Under the pieces are notes generated by a model, which had not been told where the DNA came from, did not search any database, and saw only the letters and a list, made by a program, of their open reading frames with translations. The position numbers and the translations under genes were made by a program. 64,000 nt of DNA, taken from NCBI GenBank assembly GCA_963555705.1, contig OY743180.1, positions 36,550,129-36,614,128 on the forward strand. Reading direction: 5' to 3'. This document shows, one piece after another, positions 14,812 through 29,839 of this stretch (position 1 is its first letter; every line of letters starts with the position of its first letter). Source of the DNA: Ligustrum vulgare (lineage: Eukaryota; Streptophyta; Magnoliopsida; Lamiales; Oleaceae).

Positions 14812-17800
14812 AAATCGAACTGGCCATAATAAACATTTCACTAAAAGAAATAATTCCCTTATAAGCAACTAGGTTGTCGGCATATCAAGTGTGTAGTGTT
14901 AAAACCATTCCTAAAGATCAGTATTCTACGAGCACTTCTTCTGCAATCAATACAAATATTTAATCATTGTCAAGCAAATCTTAAATAATATTTTAAAGTA
15001 TACAAAAATAAACTTTACAATAATAAATCTATTTCAATTCTAAAATATGAAATTTCATAAACTTGTCTTACTCCAAATAAAAAAAAATTCAGTAGCAGTT
15101 CCTAACAATTGTTACTCGTACATCGACATACCTACCCCAGGTCCTTACCCTATCCGAATAAAAGTTACCAACTTCTTCAACTCCCAGTCCGACTCCTATT
15201 AGCTCAGGAAATCTACTTCAAACATACAATAATAATGAATTCAAAACTGAAAATAAAACCTAAAGGGCCATAAGAATTTATATAAATAAACTACTTCCCT
15301 TACGAGAAGTACGGTTGTGGCCAGTCCAAGCGTCCATATTGAAAACCATCCCAAAAAGACAAGCATTCTACGAAAACAGCTTATGTAATCGTTAATAACA
15401 ATCTTTCTCAAGCAAATCTTTTAAAATATTTTAAAGAAAATAATAGTAAACAATGCAACAATACATATATAGCAGTACAAGAAGATGAAATTTCATACAC
15501 TACTCTTACTTCTACTTATGAAATTTTAATAACCGCTCCAACCTATTGTTACTCTCACCCCCATTCCTTAAATATAGTGTCTACTTCAGCTATTACTCCA
15601 ACTGTGACTTACAAACTTCTACGACATCCCGTACTCGTATAATAGTTATTACTCACTTCACTCCTACTCCGACTCCTATTAACTCAAGTAATCTGCGTCA
15701 AACATACAATAATTATAAATTCGATATTAAAAACTAAATCGAACTGGCCATAATAAACATTTCACTAAAAGAAATAATTCCCTTATAAGCAACTAGGTTG
15801 TCGGCATATCAAGTGTGTAGTGTTAAAACCATTCCTAAAGATCAGTATTCTACGAGCACTTCTTCTGCAATCAATACAAATATTTAATCATTGTCAAGCA
15901 AATCTTAAATAATATTTTAAAGTATACAAAAATAAACTTTACAATAATAAATCTATTTCAATTCTAAAATATGAAATTTCATAAACTTGTCTTACTCCAA
16001 ATAAAAAAAAATTCAGTAGCAGTTCCTAACAATTGTTACTCGTACATCGACATACCTACCCCAGGTCCTTACCCTATCCGAATAAAAGTTACCAACTTCT
16101 TCAACTCCCAGTCCGACTCCTATTAGCTCAGGAAATCTACTTCAAACATACAACAATAATGAATTCAAAACTGAAAATAAAACCTAAAGGGCCATAAGAA
16201 TTTATATAAATAAACTACTTCCCTTACGAGAAGTACGGTTGTGGCCAGTCCAAGCGTCCATATTGAAAACCATCCCAAAAAGACAAGCATTCTACGAAAA
16301 CAGCTTATGTAATCGTTAATAACAATCTTTCTCAAGCAAATCTTTTAAAATATTTTAAAGAAAATAATAGTAAACAATGCAACAATACATATATAGCAGT
16401 ACAAGAAGATGAAATTTCATACACTACTCTTACTTCTACTTATGAAATTTTAATAACCGCTCCAACCTATTGTTACTCTCACCCCCATTCCTTAAATATA
16501 GTGTCTACTTCGGCTATTACTCCAACTGTGACTTACAAACTTCTACGACATCCCGTACTCGTATAATAGTTATTACTCACTTCACTCCTACTCCGACTCC
16601 TATTAACTCAAGTAATCTGCGTCAAACATACACTAATTATAAATTCGATATTAAAAACTAAATCGAACTGGCCATAATAAACATTTCACTAAAAGAAATA
16701 ATTCCCTTATAAGCAACTAGGTTGTCGGCATATCAAGTGTGTAGTGTTAAAACCATTCCAAAAGACCAGTATTCGACGAGCACTTCTTCTGCAATCAATA
16801 CAAATATTTAATCATTTTCAAGCAAATCTTAAATAATATTTTAAAGTATACAAAAATAAACTTTACAATAATAAATCTATTGCAATACTAAAATATGAAA
16901 TTTCATAAACTTGTCTTACTCCAAATGAAAAAAATTTCAGTAGCAGTTCCTAACAATTGTTACTCGTACATCGACATACCTACCCAGGTCCTTACCCTAT
17001 CCGAATAAAAGTTACAAACTTCTTCAACTCCCAGTCCGACTCCTATTAGCTCAGGAAATCTACTTCAAACATACAATAATAATGAATTCAAAACTGAAAA
17101 TAAAATCTAAAGGGCCATAAGAATTTATATAAATAAACTACTTCCCTTACGAGAAGTACGGTTGTAGCCAGTCCAAGCGTCCATATTGAAAAGCATCCCA
17201 AAAAGACAAGTATTCTACGAAAACAGCTTATGTAATCGTTAATAATAATCTTTCTCAAGCAAATCTTTTAAAATATTTTAAAGAAAATAATAGTAAACAA
17301 TGCAACAATACATATATAGCAATACAAGAAGATGAAATTTCATACACTACTCTTACTTCTACTTATGAAATTTTAATAACCGCTCCAACCTATTGTTACT
17401 CTCACCCCCATTCCTTAAATATAGTGTCTACTTCGGCTATTACTCCAACTGTGACTTACCTACGACATCCCGTACTCGTATAATAGTTATTACTCACTTC
17501 ACTCCTACTCCGACTCCTATTAACTCAAGTAATCTGCGTCAAACATACACTAATTATAAATTCGATATTAAAAACTAAATCGAACTGGACATAATAAACA
17601 TTTCACTAAAAGAAATAATTCCCTTATAAGCAACTAGGTTGTCGGCATATCAAGTGTGTAGTGTTAAAACCATTCCAAAAGACCAGTATTCTACGAGCAC
17701 TTCTTCTGCAATCAATACAAATATTTAATCATTGTCAAGCAAATCTTAAATAATATTTTAAAGTATACAAAAATAAACTTTACAATAATAAATCTATTGC

Positions 17801-20336
17801 AATACTAAAATATGAAATTTCATAAACTTGTCTTACTCCAAATGAAAAAAATTTCAGTAGCAGTTCCTAACAATTGTTACTCGTACATCGACATACCTAC
17901 CCCAGGTCCTTACCCTATCCGAATAAAAGTTACCAACTTCTTCAACTCCCAGTCCGACTCCTATTAGCTCAGGAAATCTACTTCAAACATACAATAATAA
18001 TGAATTCAAAACTGAAAATAAAATCTAAAGGGCCATAAGAATTTATATAAACAAACTACTTCCCTTACGAGAAGTACGGTTGTAGCCAGTCCAAGCGTCC
18101 ATATTGAAAAGCATCCCAAAAAGACAAGTATTCTACGAAAACAGCTTATGTAATCGTTAATAACAATCTTTCTCAAGCAAATCTTTTAAAATATTTTAAA
18201 GAAAATAATAGTAAACAATGCAACAATACATATATAGCAATACAAGAAGATGAAATTTCATACACTACTCTTACTTCTACTTATGAAATTTTAATAACCG
18301 CTCCAACCTATTGTTACTCTCACCCCCATTCCTTAAATATAGTGTCTACTTCGGCTATTACTCCAACTGTGACTTACCTACGACATCCCGTACTCGTATA
18401 ATAGTTATTACTCACTTCACTCCTACTCCGACTCCTATTAACTCAAGTAATCTGCGTCAAACATACAATAATTATAAATTCGATATTAAAAACTAAATCG
18501 AACTGGCCATAATAAACATTTCACTAAAAGAAATAATTCCCTTATAAGCAACTAGGTTGTCGGCATATCAAGTGTGTAGTGTTAAAACCATTCCTAAAGA
18601 TCAGTATTCTACGAGCACTTCTTCTGCAATCAATACAAATATTTAATCATTGTCAAGCAAATCTTAAATAATATTTTAAAGTATACAAAAATAAACTTTA
18701 CAATAATAAATCTATTTCAATTCTAAAATATGAAATTTCATAAACTTGTCTTACTCCAAATAAAAAAAAATTCAGTAGCAGTTCCTAACAATTGTTACTC
18801 GTACATCGACATACCTACCCCAGGTCCTTACCCTATCCGAATAAAAGTTACCAACTTCTTCAACTCCCAGTCCGACTCCTATTAGCTCAGGAAATCTACT
18901 TCAAACATACAATAATAATGAATTCAAAACTGAAAATAAAACCTAAAGGGCCATAAGAATTTATATAAATAAACTACTTCCCTTACGAGAAGTACGGTTG
19001 TGGCCAGTCCAAGCGTCCATATTGAAAACCATCCCAAAAAGACAAGCATTCTACGAAAACAGCTTATGTAATCGTTAATAACAATCTTTCTCAAGCAAAT
19101 CTTTTAAAATATTTTAAAGAAAATAATAGTAAACAATGCAACAATACATATATAGCAGTACAAGAAGATGAAATTTCATACACTACTCTTACTTCTACTT
19201 ATGAAATTTTAATAACCGCTCCAACCTATTGTTACTCTCACCCCCATTCCTTAAATATAGTGTCTACTTCAGCTATTACTCCAACTGTGACTTACAAACT
19301 TCTACGACATCCCGTACTCGTATAATAGTTATTACTCACTTCACTCCTACTCCGACTCCTATTAACTCAAGTAATCTGCGTCAAACATACACTAATTATA
19401 AATTCGATATTAAAAACTAAATCGAACTGGCCATAATAAACATTTCACTAAAAGAAATAATTCCCTTATAAGCAACTAGGTTGTCGGCATATCAAGTGTG
19501 TAGTGTTAAAACCATTCCAAAAGACCAGTATTCTACGAGCACTTCTTCTGCAATCAATACAAATATTTAATCATTGTCAAGCAAATCTTAAATAATATTT
19601 TAAAGTATACAAAAATAAACTTTACAATAATAAATCTATTGCAATACTAAAATATGAAATTTCATAAACTTGTCTTACTCCAAATGAAAAAAAATTCAGT
19701 AGCAGTTCCTAACAATTGTTACTCGTACATCGACATACCTACCCCAGGTCCTTACCCTATCCGAATAAAAGTTACCAACTTCTTCAACTCCCAGTCCGAC
19801 TCCTATTAGCTCAGGAAATCTACTTCAAACATACAATAATAATGAATTCAAAACTGAAAATAAAATCTAAAGGGCCATAAGAATTTATATAAATAAACTA
19901 CTTCCCTTACGAGAAGTACGGTTGTAGCCAGTCCAAGCGTCCATATTGAAATGCATCCCAAAAAGACAAGTATTCTACGAAAAATGCTTATGTAATCGTT
20001 AATAACAATCTTTCTCAAGCAAATCTTTTAAAATATTTTAAAGAAAATAATAGTAAACAATGCAACAATACATATATAGCAATACAAGAAGATGAAATTT
20101 CATACACTACTCTTACTTCTACTTATGAAATTTTAATAACCGCTCCAACCTATTGTTACTCTCACCCCCATTCCTTAAATATAGTGTCTACTTCGGCTAT
20201 TACTCCAACTGTGACTTACCTACGACATCCCGTACTCGTATAATAGTTATTACTCACTTCACTCCTACTCCGACTCCTATTAACTCAAGTAATCTGCGTC
20301 AAACATACAATAATTATAAATTCGATATTAAAAACT
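12976..20336. repeat. Higher-order repeat 8-mer, copy 1
   Basis: Eight monomers totalling 7361 bp. Private variants reappear 7361 bp later: TATATAAACAAAC at about 14364 and 21724, AAATAAAACCTAAAGG at about 15250 and 22612, and CAGTATTCGACGAGC at about 16767 and 24122. The match is good but not perfect. The monomer at 15736 is 924 bp, while its counterpart at 23097 is 918 bp with different second-half variants, which suggests local gene conversion. Confidence 0.87.
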
Positions 20337-23300
20337 AAATCGAACTGGCCATAATAAACATTTCACTAAAAGAAATAATTCCCCTATAAGCAACTAGGTT
20401 GTCGGCATATCAAGTGTGTAGTGTTAAAACCATTCCTAAAGATCAGTATTCTACGAGCACTTCTTCTGCAATCAATACAAATATTTAATCATTGTCAAGC
20501 AAATCTTAAATAATATTTTAAAGTATACAAAAATAAACTTTACAATAATAAATCTATTTCAATTCTAAAATATGAAATTTCATAAACTTGTCTTACTCCA
20601 AATAAAAAAAAATTCAGTAGCAGTTCCTAACAATTGTTACTCGTACATCGACATACCTACCCCAGGTCCTTACCCTATCCGAATAAAAGTTACCAACTTC
20701 TTCAACTCCCAGTCCGACTCCTATTAGCTCAGGAAATCTACTTCAAACATACAATAATAATGAATTCAAAACTGAAAATAAAATCTAAAGGGCCATAAGA
20801 ATTTATATAAATAAACTACTTCCCTTACGAGAAGTACGGTTGTGGCCAGTCCAAGCGTCCATATTGAAAACCATCCCAAAAAGACATGCATTCTACGAAA
20901 ACAGCTTATGTAATCGTTAATAACAATCTTTCTCAAGCAAATCTTTTAAAATATTTTAAAGAAAATAATAGTAAACAATGCAACAATACATATATAGCAA
21001 TACAAGAAGATGAAATTTCATACACTACTCTTTCTTCTACTTATGAAATTTTAATAACCGCTCCAACCTATTGTTACTCTCACCCCCATTCCTTAAATAT
21101 AGTGTCTACTTCGGCTATTACTCCAACTGTGACTTACCTACGACATCCCGTACTCGTATAATAGTTATTACTCACTTCACTCCTACTCCGACTCCTATTA
21201 ACTCAAGTAATCTGCGTCAAACATACACTAATTATAAATTCGATATTAAAAACTAAATCGAACTGGCCTTAATAAACATTTCACTAAAAGAAATAATTCC
21301 CTTATAAGCAACTAGGTTGTCGGCATATCAAGTGTGTAGTGTTAAAACCATTCCAAAAGACCAGTATTCTACGAGCACTTCTTCTGCAATCAATACAAAT
21401 ATTTAATCATTGTCAAGCAAATCTTAAATAATATTTTAAAGTATAAAAAAATAAACTTTACAATAATAAATCTATTGCAATACTAAAATATGAAATTTCA
21501 TAAACTTGTCTTACTCCAAATGAAAAAAATTTCAGTAGCAGTTCCTAACAATTGTTACTCGTACATCGACATACCTACCCCAGGTCCTTACCCTATCCGA
21601 ATAAAAGTTACCAACTTCTTCAACTCCCAGTCCGACTCCTATTAGCTCAGGAAATCTACTTCAAACATACAATAATAATGAATTCAAAACTGAAAATAAA
21701 ATCTAAAGGGCCATAAGAATTTATATAAACAAACTACTTCCCTTACGAGAAGTACGGTTGTAGCCAGTCCAAGCGTCCATATTGAAAAGCATCCCAAAAA
21801 GACAAGTATTCTACGAAAACAGCTTATGTAATCGTTAATAACAATCTTTCTCAAGCAAATCTTTTAAAATATTTTAAAGAAAATAATAGTAAACAATGCA
21901 ACAATACATATATAGCAATACAAGAAGATGAAATTTCATACACTACTCTTACTTCTACTTATGAAATTTTAATAACCGCTCCAACCTATTGTTACTCTCA
22001 CCCCCATTCCTTAAATATAGTGTCTACTTCGGCTATTACTCCAACTGTGACTTACCTACGACATCCCGTACTCGTATAATAGTTATTACTCACTTCACTC
22101 CTACTCCGACTCCTATTAACTCAAGTAATCTGCGTCAAACATACAATAATTATAAATTCGATATTAAAAACTAAATCGAACTGGCCATAATAAACATTTC
22201 ACTAAAAGAAATAATTCCCTTATAAGCAACTAGGTTGTCGGCATATCAAGTGTGTAGTGTTAAAACCATTCCTAAAGATCAGTATTCTACGAGCACTTCT
22301 TCTGCAATCAATACAAATATTTAATCATTGTCAAGCAAATCTTAAATAATATTTTAAAGTATACAAAAATAAACTTTACAATAATAAATCTATTTCAATT
22401 CTAAAATATGAAATTTCATAAACTTGTCTTACTCCAAATAAAAAAAAATTCAGTAGCAGTTCCTAACAATTGTTACTCGTACATCGACATACCTACCCCA
22501 GGTCCTTACCCTATCCGAATAAAAGTTACCAACTTCTTCAACTCCCAGTCCGACTCCTATTAGCTCAGGAAATCTACTTCAAACATACAATAATAATGAA
22601 TTCAAAACTGAAAATAAAACCTAAAGGGCCATAAGAATTTATATAAATAAACTACTTCCCTTACGAGAAGTACGGTTGTGGCCAGTCCAAGCGTCCATAT
22701 TGAAAACCATCCCAAAAAGACAAGCATTCTACGAAAACAGCTTATGTAATCGTTAATAACAATCTTTCTCAAGCAAATCTTTTAAAATATTTTAAAGAAA
22801 ATAATAGTAAAAAATGCAACAATACATATATAGCAGTACAAGAAGATGAAATTTCATACACTACTCTTACTTCTACTTATGAAATTTTAATAACCGCTCC
22901 AACCTATTGTTACTCTCACCCCCATTCCTTAAATACAGTGTCTACTTCAGCTATTACTCCAACTGTGACTTACAAACTTCTACGACATCCCGTACTCGTA
23001 TAATAGTTATTACTCACTTCACTCCTACTCCGACTCCTATTAACTCAAGTAATCTGCGTCAAACATACAATAATTATAAATTCGATATTAAAAACTAAAT
23101 CGAACTGGCCATAATAAACATTTCACTAAAAGAAATAATTCCCTTATAAGCAACTAGGTTGTCGGCATATCAAGTGTGTAGTGTTAAAACCATTCCTAAA
23201 GATCAGTATTCTACGAGCACTTCTTCTGCAATCAATACAAATATTTAATCATTGTCAAGCAAATCTTAAATAATATTTTAAAGTATACAAAAATAAACTT

Positions 23301-26300
23301 TACAATAATAAATCTATTTCAATTCTAAAATATGAAATTTCATAAACTTGTCTTACTCCAAATAAAAAAAAATTCAGTAGCAGTTCCTAACAATTGTTAC
23401 TCGTACATCGACATACCTACCCCAGGTCCTTACCCTATCCGAATAAAAGTTACCAACTTCTTCAACTCCCAGTCCGACTCCTATTAGCTCAGGAAATCTA
23501 CTTCAAACATACAATAATAATGAATTCAAAACTGAAAATAAAATCTAAAGGGCCATAAGAATTTATATAAATAAACTACTTCCCTTACGAGAAGTACGGT
23601 TGTGGCCAGTCCAAGCGTCCATATTGAAAACCATCCCAAAAAGACATGCATTCTACGAAAACAGCTTATGTAATCGTTAATAACAATCTTTCTCAAGCAA
23701 ATCTTTTAAAATATTTTAAAGAAAATAATAGTAAACAATGCAACAATACATATATAGCAATACAAGAAGATGAAATTTCATACACTACTCTTTCTTCTAC
23801 TTATGAAATTTTAATAACCGCTCCAACCTATTGTTACTCTCACCCCCATTCCTTAAATATAGTGTCTACTTCGGCTATTACTCCAACTGTGACTTACCTA
23901 CGACATCCCGTACTCGTATAATAGTTATTACTCACTTCACTCCTACTCCGACTCCTATTAACTCAAGTAATCTGCGTCAAACATACACTAATTATAAATT
24001 CGATATTAAAAACTAAATCGAACTGGCCATAATAAACATTTCACTAAAAGAAATAATTCCCTTATAAGCAACTAGGTTGTCGGCATATCAAGTGTGTAGT
24101 GTTAAAACCATTCCAAAAGACCAGTATTCGACGAGCACTTCTTCTGCAATCAATACAAATATTTAATCATTTTCAAGCAAATCTTAAATAATATTTTAAA
24201 GTATACAAAAATAAACTTTACAATAATAAATCTATTGCAATACTAAAATATGAAATTTCATAAACTTGTCTTACTCCAAATGAAAAAAATTTCAGTAGCA
24301 GTTCCTAACAATTGTTACTCGTACATCGACATACCTACCCAGGTCCTTACCCTATCCGAATAAAAGTTACAAACTTCTTCAACTCCCAGTCCGACTCCTA
24401 TTAGCTCAGGAAATCTACTTCAAACATACAATAATAATGAATTCAAAACTGAAAATAAAATCTAAAGGGCCATAAGAATTTATATAAATAAACTACTTCC
24501 CTTACGAGAAGTACGGTTGTAGCCAGTCCAAGCGTCCATATTGAAAAGCATCCCAAAAAGACAAGTATTCTACGAAAACAGCTTATGTAATCGTTAATAA
24601 TAATCTTTCTCAAGCAAATCTTTTAAAATATTTTAAAGAAAATAATAGTAAACAATGCAACAATACATATATAGCAATACAAGAAGATGAAATTTCATAC
24701 ACTACTCTTACTTCTACTTATGAAATTTTAATAACCGCTCCAACCTATTGTTACTCTCACCCCCATTCCTTAAATATAGTGTCTACTTCGGCTATTACTC
24801 CAACTGTGACTTACCTACGACATCCCGTACTCGTATAATAGTTATTACTCACTTCACTCCTACTCCGACTCCTATTAACTCAAGTAATCTGCGTCAAACA
24901 TACACTAATTATAAATTCGATATTAAAAACTAAATCGAACTGGACATAATAAACATTTCACTAAAAGAAATAATTCCCTTATAAGCAACTAGGTTGTCGG
25001 CATATCAAGTGTGTAGTGTTAAAACCATTCCAAAAGACCAGTATTCTACGAGCACTTCTTCTGCAATCAATACAAATATTTAATCATTGTCAAGCAAATC
25101 TTAAATAATATTTTAAAGTATACAAAAATAAACTTTACAATAATAAATCTATTGCAATACTAAAATATGAAATTTCATAAACTTGTCTTACTCCAAATGA
25201 AAAAAATTTCAGTAGCAGTTCCTAACAATTGTTACTCGTACATCGACATACCTACCCCAGGTCCTTACCCTATCCGAATAAAAGTTACCAACTTCTTCAA
25301 CTCCCAGTCCGACTCCTATTAGCTCAGGAAATCTACTTCAAACATACAATAATAATGAATTCAAAACTGAAAATAAAATCTAAAGGGCCATAAGAATTTA
25401 TATAAACAAACTACTTCCCTTACGAGAAGTACGGTTGTAGCCAGTCCAAGCGTCCATATTGAAAAGCATCCCAAAAAGACAAGTATTCTACGAAAACAGC
25501 TTATGTAATCGTTAATAACAATCTTTCTCAAGCAAATCTTTTAAAATATTTTAAAGAAAATAATAGTAAACAATGCAACAATACATATATAGCAATACAA
25601 GAAGATGAAATTTCATACACTACTCTTACTTCTACTTATGAAATTTTAATAACCGCTCCAACCTATTGTTACTCTCACCCCCATTCCTTAAATATAGTGT
25701 CTACTTCGGCTATTACTCCAACTGTGACTTACCTACGACATCCCGTACTCGTATAATAGTTATTACTCACTTCACTCCTACTCCGACTCCTATTAACTCA
25801 AGTAATCTGCGTCAAACATACAATAATTATAAATTCGATATTAAAAACTAAATCGAACTGGCCATAATAAACATTTCACTAAAAGAAATAATTCCCTTAT
25901 AAGCAACTAGGTTGTCGGCATATCAAGTGTGTAGTGTTAAAACCATTCCTAAAGATCAGTATTCTACGAGCACTTCTTCTGCAATCAATACAAATATTTA
26001 ATCATTGTCAAGCAAATCTTAAATAATATTTTAAAGTATACAAAAATAAACTTTACAATAATAAATCTATTTCAATTCTAAAATATGAAATTTCATAAAC
26101 TTGTCTTACTCCAAATAAAAAAAAATTCAGTAGCAGTTCCTAACAATTGTTACTCGTACATCGACATACCTACCCCAGGTCCTTACCCTATCCGAATAAA
26201 AGTTACCAACTTCTTCAACTCCCAGTCCGACTCCTATTAGCTCAGGAAATCTACTTCAAACATACAATAATAATGAATTCAAAACTGAAAATAAAACCTA

Positions 26301-27574
26301 AAGGGCCATAAGAATTTATATAAATAAACTACTTCCCTTACGAGAAGTACGGTTGTGGCCAGTCCAAGCGTCCATATTGAAAACCATCCCAAAAAGACAA
26401 GCATTCTACGAAAACAGCTTATGTAATCGTTAATAACAATCTTTCTCAAGCAAATCTTTTAAAATATTTTAAAGAAAATAATAGTAAACAATGCAACAAT
26501 ACATATATAGCAGTACAAGAAGATGAAATTTCATACACTACTCTTACTTCTACTTATGAAATTTTAATAACCGCTCCAACTTATTGTTACTCTCACCCCC
26601 ATTCCTTAAATATAGTGTCTACTTCAGCTATTACTCCAACTGTGACTTACCAACTTCTACGACATCCCGTACTCGTATAATAGTTATTACTCACTTCACT
26701 CCTACTCCGACTCCTATTAACTCAAGTAATCTGCGTCAAACATACACTAATTATAAATTCGATATTAAAAACTAAATCGAACTGGCCATAATAAACATTT
26801 CACTAAAAGAAATAATTCCCTTATAAGCAACTAGGTTGTCGGCATATCAAGTGTGTAGTGTTAAAACCATTCCAAAAGACCAGTATTCTACGAGCACTTC
26901 TTCTGCAATCAATACAAATATTTAATCATTGTCAAGCAAATCTTAAATAATATTTTAAAGTATACAAAAATAAACTTTACAATAATAAATCTATTGCAAT
27001 ACTAAAATATGAAATTTCATAAACTTGTCTTACTCCAAATGAAAAAAAATTCAGTAGCAGTTCCTAACAATTGTTACTCGTACATCGACATACCTACCCC
27101 AGGTCCTTACCCTATCCGAATAAAAGTTACCAACTTCTTCAACTCCCAGTCCGACTCCTATTAGCTCAGGAAATCTACTTCAAACATACAATAATAATGA
27201 ATTCAAAACTGAAAATAAAATCTAAAGGGCCATAAGAATTTATATAAATAAACTACTTCCCTTACGAGAAGTACGGTTGTAGCCAGTCCAAGCGTCCATA
27301 TTGAAATGCATCCCAAAAAGACAAGTATTCTACGAAAAATGCTTATGTAATCGTTAATAACAATCTTTCTCAAGCAAATCTTTTAAAATATTTTAAAGAA
27401 AATAATAGTAAACAATGCAACAATACATATATAGCAATACAAGAAGATGAAATTTCATACACTATTCTTACTTCTACTTATGAAATTTTAATAACCGCTC
27501 CAACCTATTGTTACTCTCACCCCCATTCCTTAAATATGGTGTCTACTTCAGCTATTACTCAACCTGTGACTTAC
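20337..27574. repeat. Higher-order repeat 8-mer, copy 2 (interrupted by a solo LTR)
   Basis: Second copy of the 8-mer: monomers at 20337, 21255, 22173, 23097, 24015, 24932, 25850 and 26774. The eighth is split by the insertion at 27575-31148 and finishes at 31276. Removing the insertion and one target-site duplication restores a total of 7361 bp, identical to copy 1. Confidence 0.87.
27570..27574. repeat. Target-site duplication CTTAC, left copy
   Basis: CTTAC directly precedes the element terminus TGTAGCGACC and is repeated right after the opposite terminus at 31149-31153. A 5-bp duplication with TG...CA ends is the signature of LTR-retrotransposon integrase. Confidence 0.92.
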
Positions 27575-27698
27575 TGTAGCGACCAAGATTTTTACGCAAT
27601 TAATAATTATTTAATATTTAGAAAATTGTTTCGCTACTATTTCACTCATTATTTTGAAGTTAACACCGCGACGTGTTCGTCTAGTCAAGTCAAGAAAT

Positions 27699-27869
27699 AT
27701 CGAATTTGTTCGATTTTAAATTAAAATCCGAATTTCTAAAATTATGTTATTTAATTATTTATTCAAAGTATTATTTTCAAAACATCGAATTCGTTCGATT
27801 TTAAATTAAAATCCGAATTTCTAAAATTAGGTTATTTTAATTATTTATTCAAAGTATTATTTTCAAAAT
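27699..27869. repeat. 85-bp tandem duplication inside solo LTR 1
   Basis: Two adjacent copies beginning ATCGAATT (27699 and 27784), sharing TTCGATTTTAAATTAAAATC and TTATTCAAAGTATT. The related LTR at 38561-42333 carries one copy (from about 38690), so the duplication arose in this copy or was lost from the other. Confidence 0.85.
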
Positions 27870-28009
27870 CATTTTGAATTCCAAATTTATTTAAATATCT
27901 CAATTATTCCATTCAAATGATTCCCTCCTCAAAATTATTATGTCCCCATATTGATCACTTTCCATCTCATTTTCAATAACTTAGTTCATCCTCACGCATA
28001 ATGGTTTCA

Positions 28010-29095
28010 AGTCACAATCAATTCCATTTCTTTTTCCACCACTTTCCACTAAACACCAACATCCAACCCATACTTCACTAATTCCAACCCCACAACCCTG
28101 AATCATTATCATCACCACCCTTCCAATTATGATGTTTTCCACCCTCTCCATCATCATCATTCTCCACCATCTTTTATTCTATTTTGATATATTCTCCATC
28201 ATCATCATCAACCTCACAGCCCAAACGTTATAAACATTGCTCAACTCACCTCTGACTCAACCACCGCCAATTCCAGTACACTGCAACCATTGTCTACACA
28301 ATCACCTGTAATCACCAGCACCAGCCAACCACCAGCAGCTCCATTACCAGACTCCAATATCAATTCACACAATAGCTACCATCGCAGTTCACTACCCTCA
28401 ATCATCATCACATGACTCTGTCACACTTCCAAGAAATCAATTCACAGCCAATTCATAAAACCACAGTTCAACCGCTACACTGCACCATCTCCATCAACCC
28501 AAGTTGACCTCTACAGCCTATTTCATTCATCACCAACTACCCATTGAACCACCAAACATCAAGCAAGTCGAACCACTGCAATCCCACACATCACCACCTC
28601 CATAACCGGCAGTCACAAACTCAATCCAATTTCATCACCTCAGCACCTGCATAGCCGAAAGCCATTCCCTACTGCCCAAATTGAACTCTACACCACACTA
28701 CACCAACCAGCATCATCAGTACAGCCTCAACTCCAAAACCGGCCACTATTATCATCACCAATCCAATCCACCACTGCCTCATTCAGATCAAATTCACCAG
28801 CTTCTCTGCAGCATCACAATCCAAAACATTGGCTGCATCACCCCAATTACATAACCACTGCACCATTGAACCACTGCAGTACTCAGTCACGGCCACCATC
28901 GCAACCCATCAACCCCTGCAGTCAGAATCATCACAATCGCAGCTTCAATCCAATCCCAGACCTCGGTTTTGAAACAAATCAACCCACAATCATCCAAATC
29001 AAATAGCCCAAATACTTACCTTCGACCGCCGCCAGTGACCGGATTTGTCACCGGAAATCGCAACCAAGATCAGATCTTGAGCCTTGGATTCACCT
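28010..29095. other. C-rich, G-poor segment of solo LTR 1
   Basis: More than a kilobase of the plus strand is rich in A, C and T and very poor in G, with many CCACCA, CATCATCA and CACC runs. The second solo LTR has the equivalent at about 39120-40250 with partial similarity, for example AATCAATTCACAGCC in both. Long open frames in such DNA arise because TGA and TAG are rare. No recognisable protein is present. Confidence 0.75.
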
Positions 29096-29477
29096 CGAAT
29101 CAACACCAAAACCTAGCCTAAATCACCACCACATGATGGCCGAACCATCGCCGAACCATCGCCGAACCACCGCCGACGTTTGGCTCGCGGCAACCTTGAC
29201 TGAAAGTAGCCGATCGCCTCCCTCTCGCCTTTTGCTCTCTGTCTCTGATTAGATCGAAGAGTGAGATAGTGAGCTGAGAGAGAGAGATGAAATTTGAAGA
29301 TAATATATTCAATTTTCAGAATCTGCAGTTTAGTCCCTGAAGTTTTAATTTGTTTCAATTCAGTCCTTTCAGCTTTAAATCTTTTTAATTTCAGCCCTTA
29401 AGTTTTAAATGAGTTTTAATCAGCCCTTTCATTTTCAAAATCTGATCACTTCAGTCCCTGCTGATTTACTTTTAAGC

Positions 29478-29660
29478 TCAACTTTCAAAGTAATCATTTT
29501 AGTCCTTCAACTTTCAAAAGTATTCATTTAATCCCTCAACTTTCAAAGTATCTATTTTAGTCCCTAAACTTTCAAAAGTATTCATTTTAGTCCCTCAACT
29601 TTCAAAAGTATTCATTTTAGTCCATCAACTTTCAAAACATCAATTTTAGTCCTCAAATTA
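29478..29660. repeat. About 30-bp minisatellite in solo LTR 1
   Basis: Six units centred on TTTTAGTCCCTCAACTTTCA, at a spacing of about 29-30 bp (AACTTTCAAA at roughly 29480, 29509, 29539, 29568, 29597 and 29627). Solo LTR 2 has about four units at 40730-40850. The motif TTTAGTCCCT also occurs singly before the cluster (29330). Confidence 0.85.
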
Positions 29661-29839
29661 TAATTTATCATTTTGAGCTATATATTCGATAAACTAAAGT
29701 GACTTATTGGCTAAGACGAAGCGTACGGAGAATTTAAAGAAATTGAAGTCATTCCCGCTCAACTTTGCACTCGTCGGATTTGAGGTAGACTCGCACTTAT
29801 TAATTGATTTAAATTATGATTTCATATGAATGTCATGTG

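Larger units (their letters stand above)
1..27574. repeat. Satellite array, segment 1 (29 full monomers plus an interrupted 30th)
   Basis: Head-to-tail tandem repeat with a unit of 917-925 bp, except two units of 969-970 bp. Using the recurring AAATCGAACTGGCC as unit start, monomers begin at 1, 919, 1837, 2762, 3680, 4598, 5516, 6441, 7365, 8335, 9304, 10222, 11140, 12058, 12976, 13894, 14812, 15736, 16660, 17577, 18495, 19419, 20337, 21255, 22173, 23097, 24015, 24932, 25850 and 26774. The last is interrupted at 27574 by a solo LTR and resumes at 31154, which gives an intact 924-bp unit. Units of 924 rather than 918 bp carry an extra 6 bp (AACTTC) after GTGACTTAC or GTGACTTAC-like sequence. 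Short open frames of 61-91 codons recur in every unit simply because the unit recurs; most begin at TTG, so I do not call them genes. The unit is strongly AT-rich. Confidence 0.97.

Noticed and set aside
550..27724. Recurring plus-strand open frames of 61-91 codons in the satellite
   Set aside because: They repeat because the DNA repeats. Most start at TTG, the 91-codon version is opened or closed by single variants in neighbouring monomers, and the sequence has no recognisable domain. Overlapping frames in the same place are equally open.
29113..29358. Minus-strand frames of 64 and 81 codons in solo LTR 1
   Set aside because: They overlap each other in different frames, are not preserved in solo LTR 2 and have no domain.
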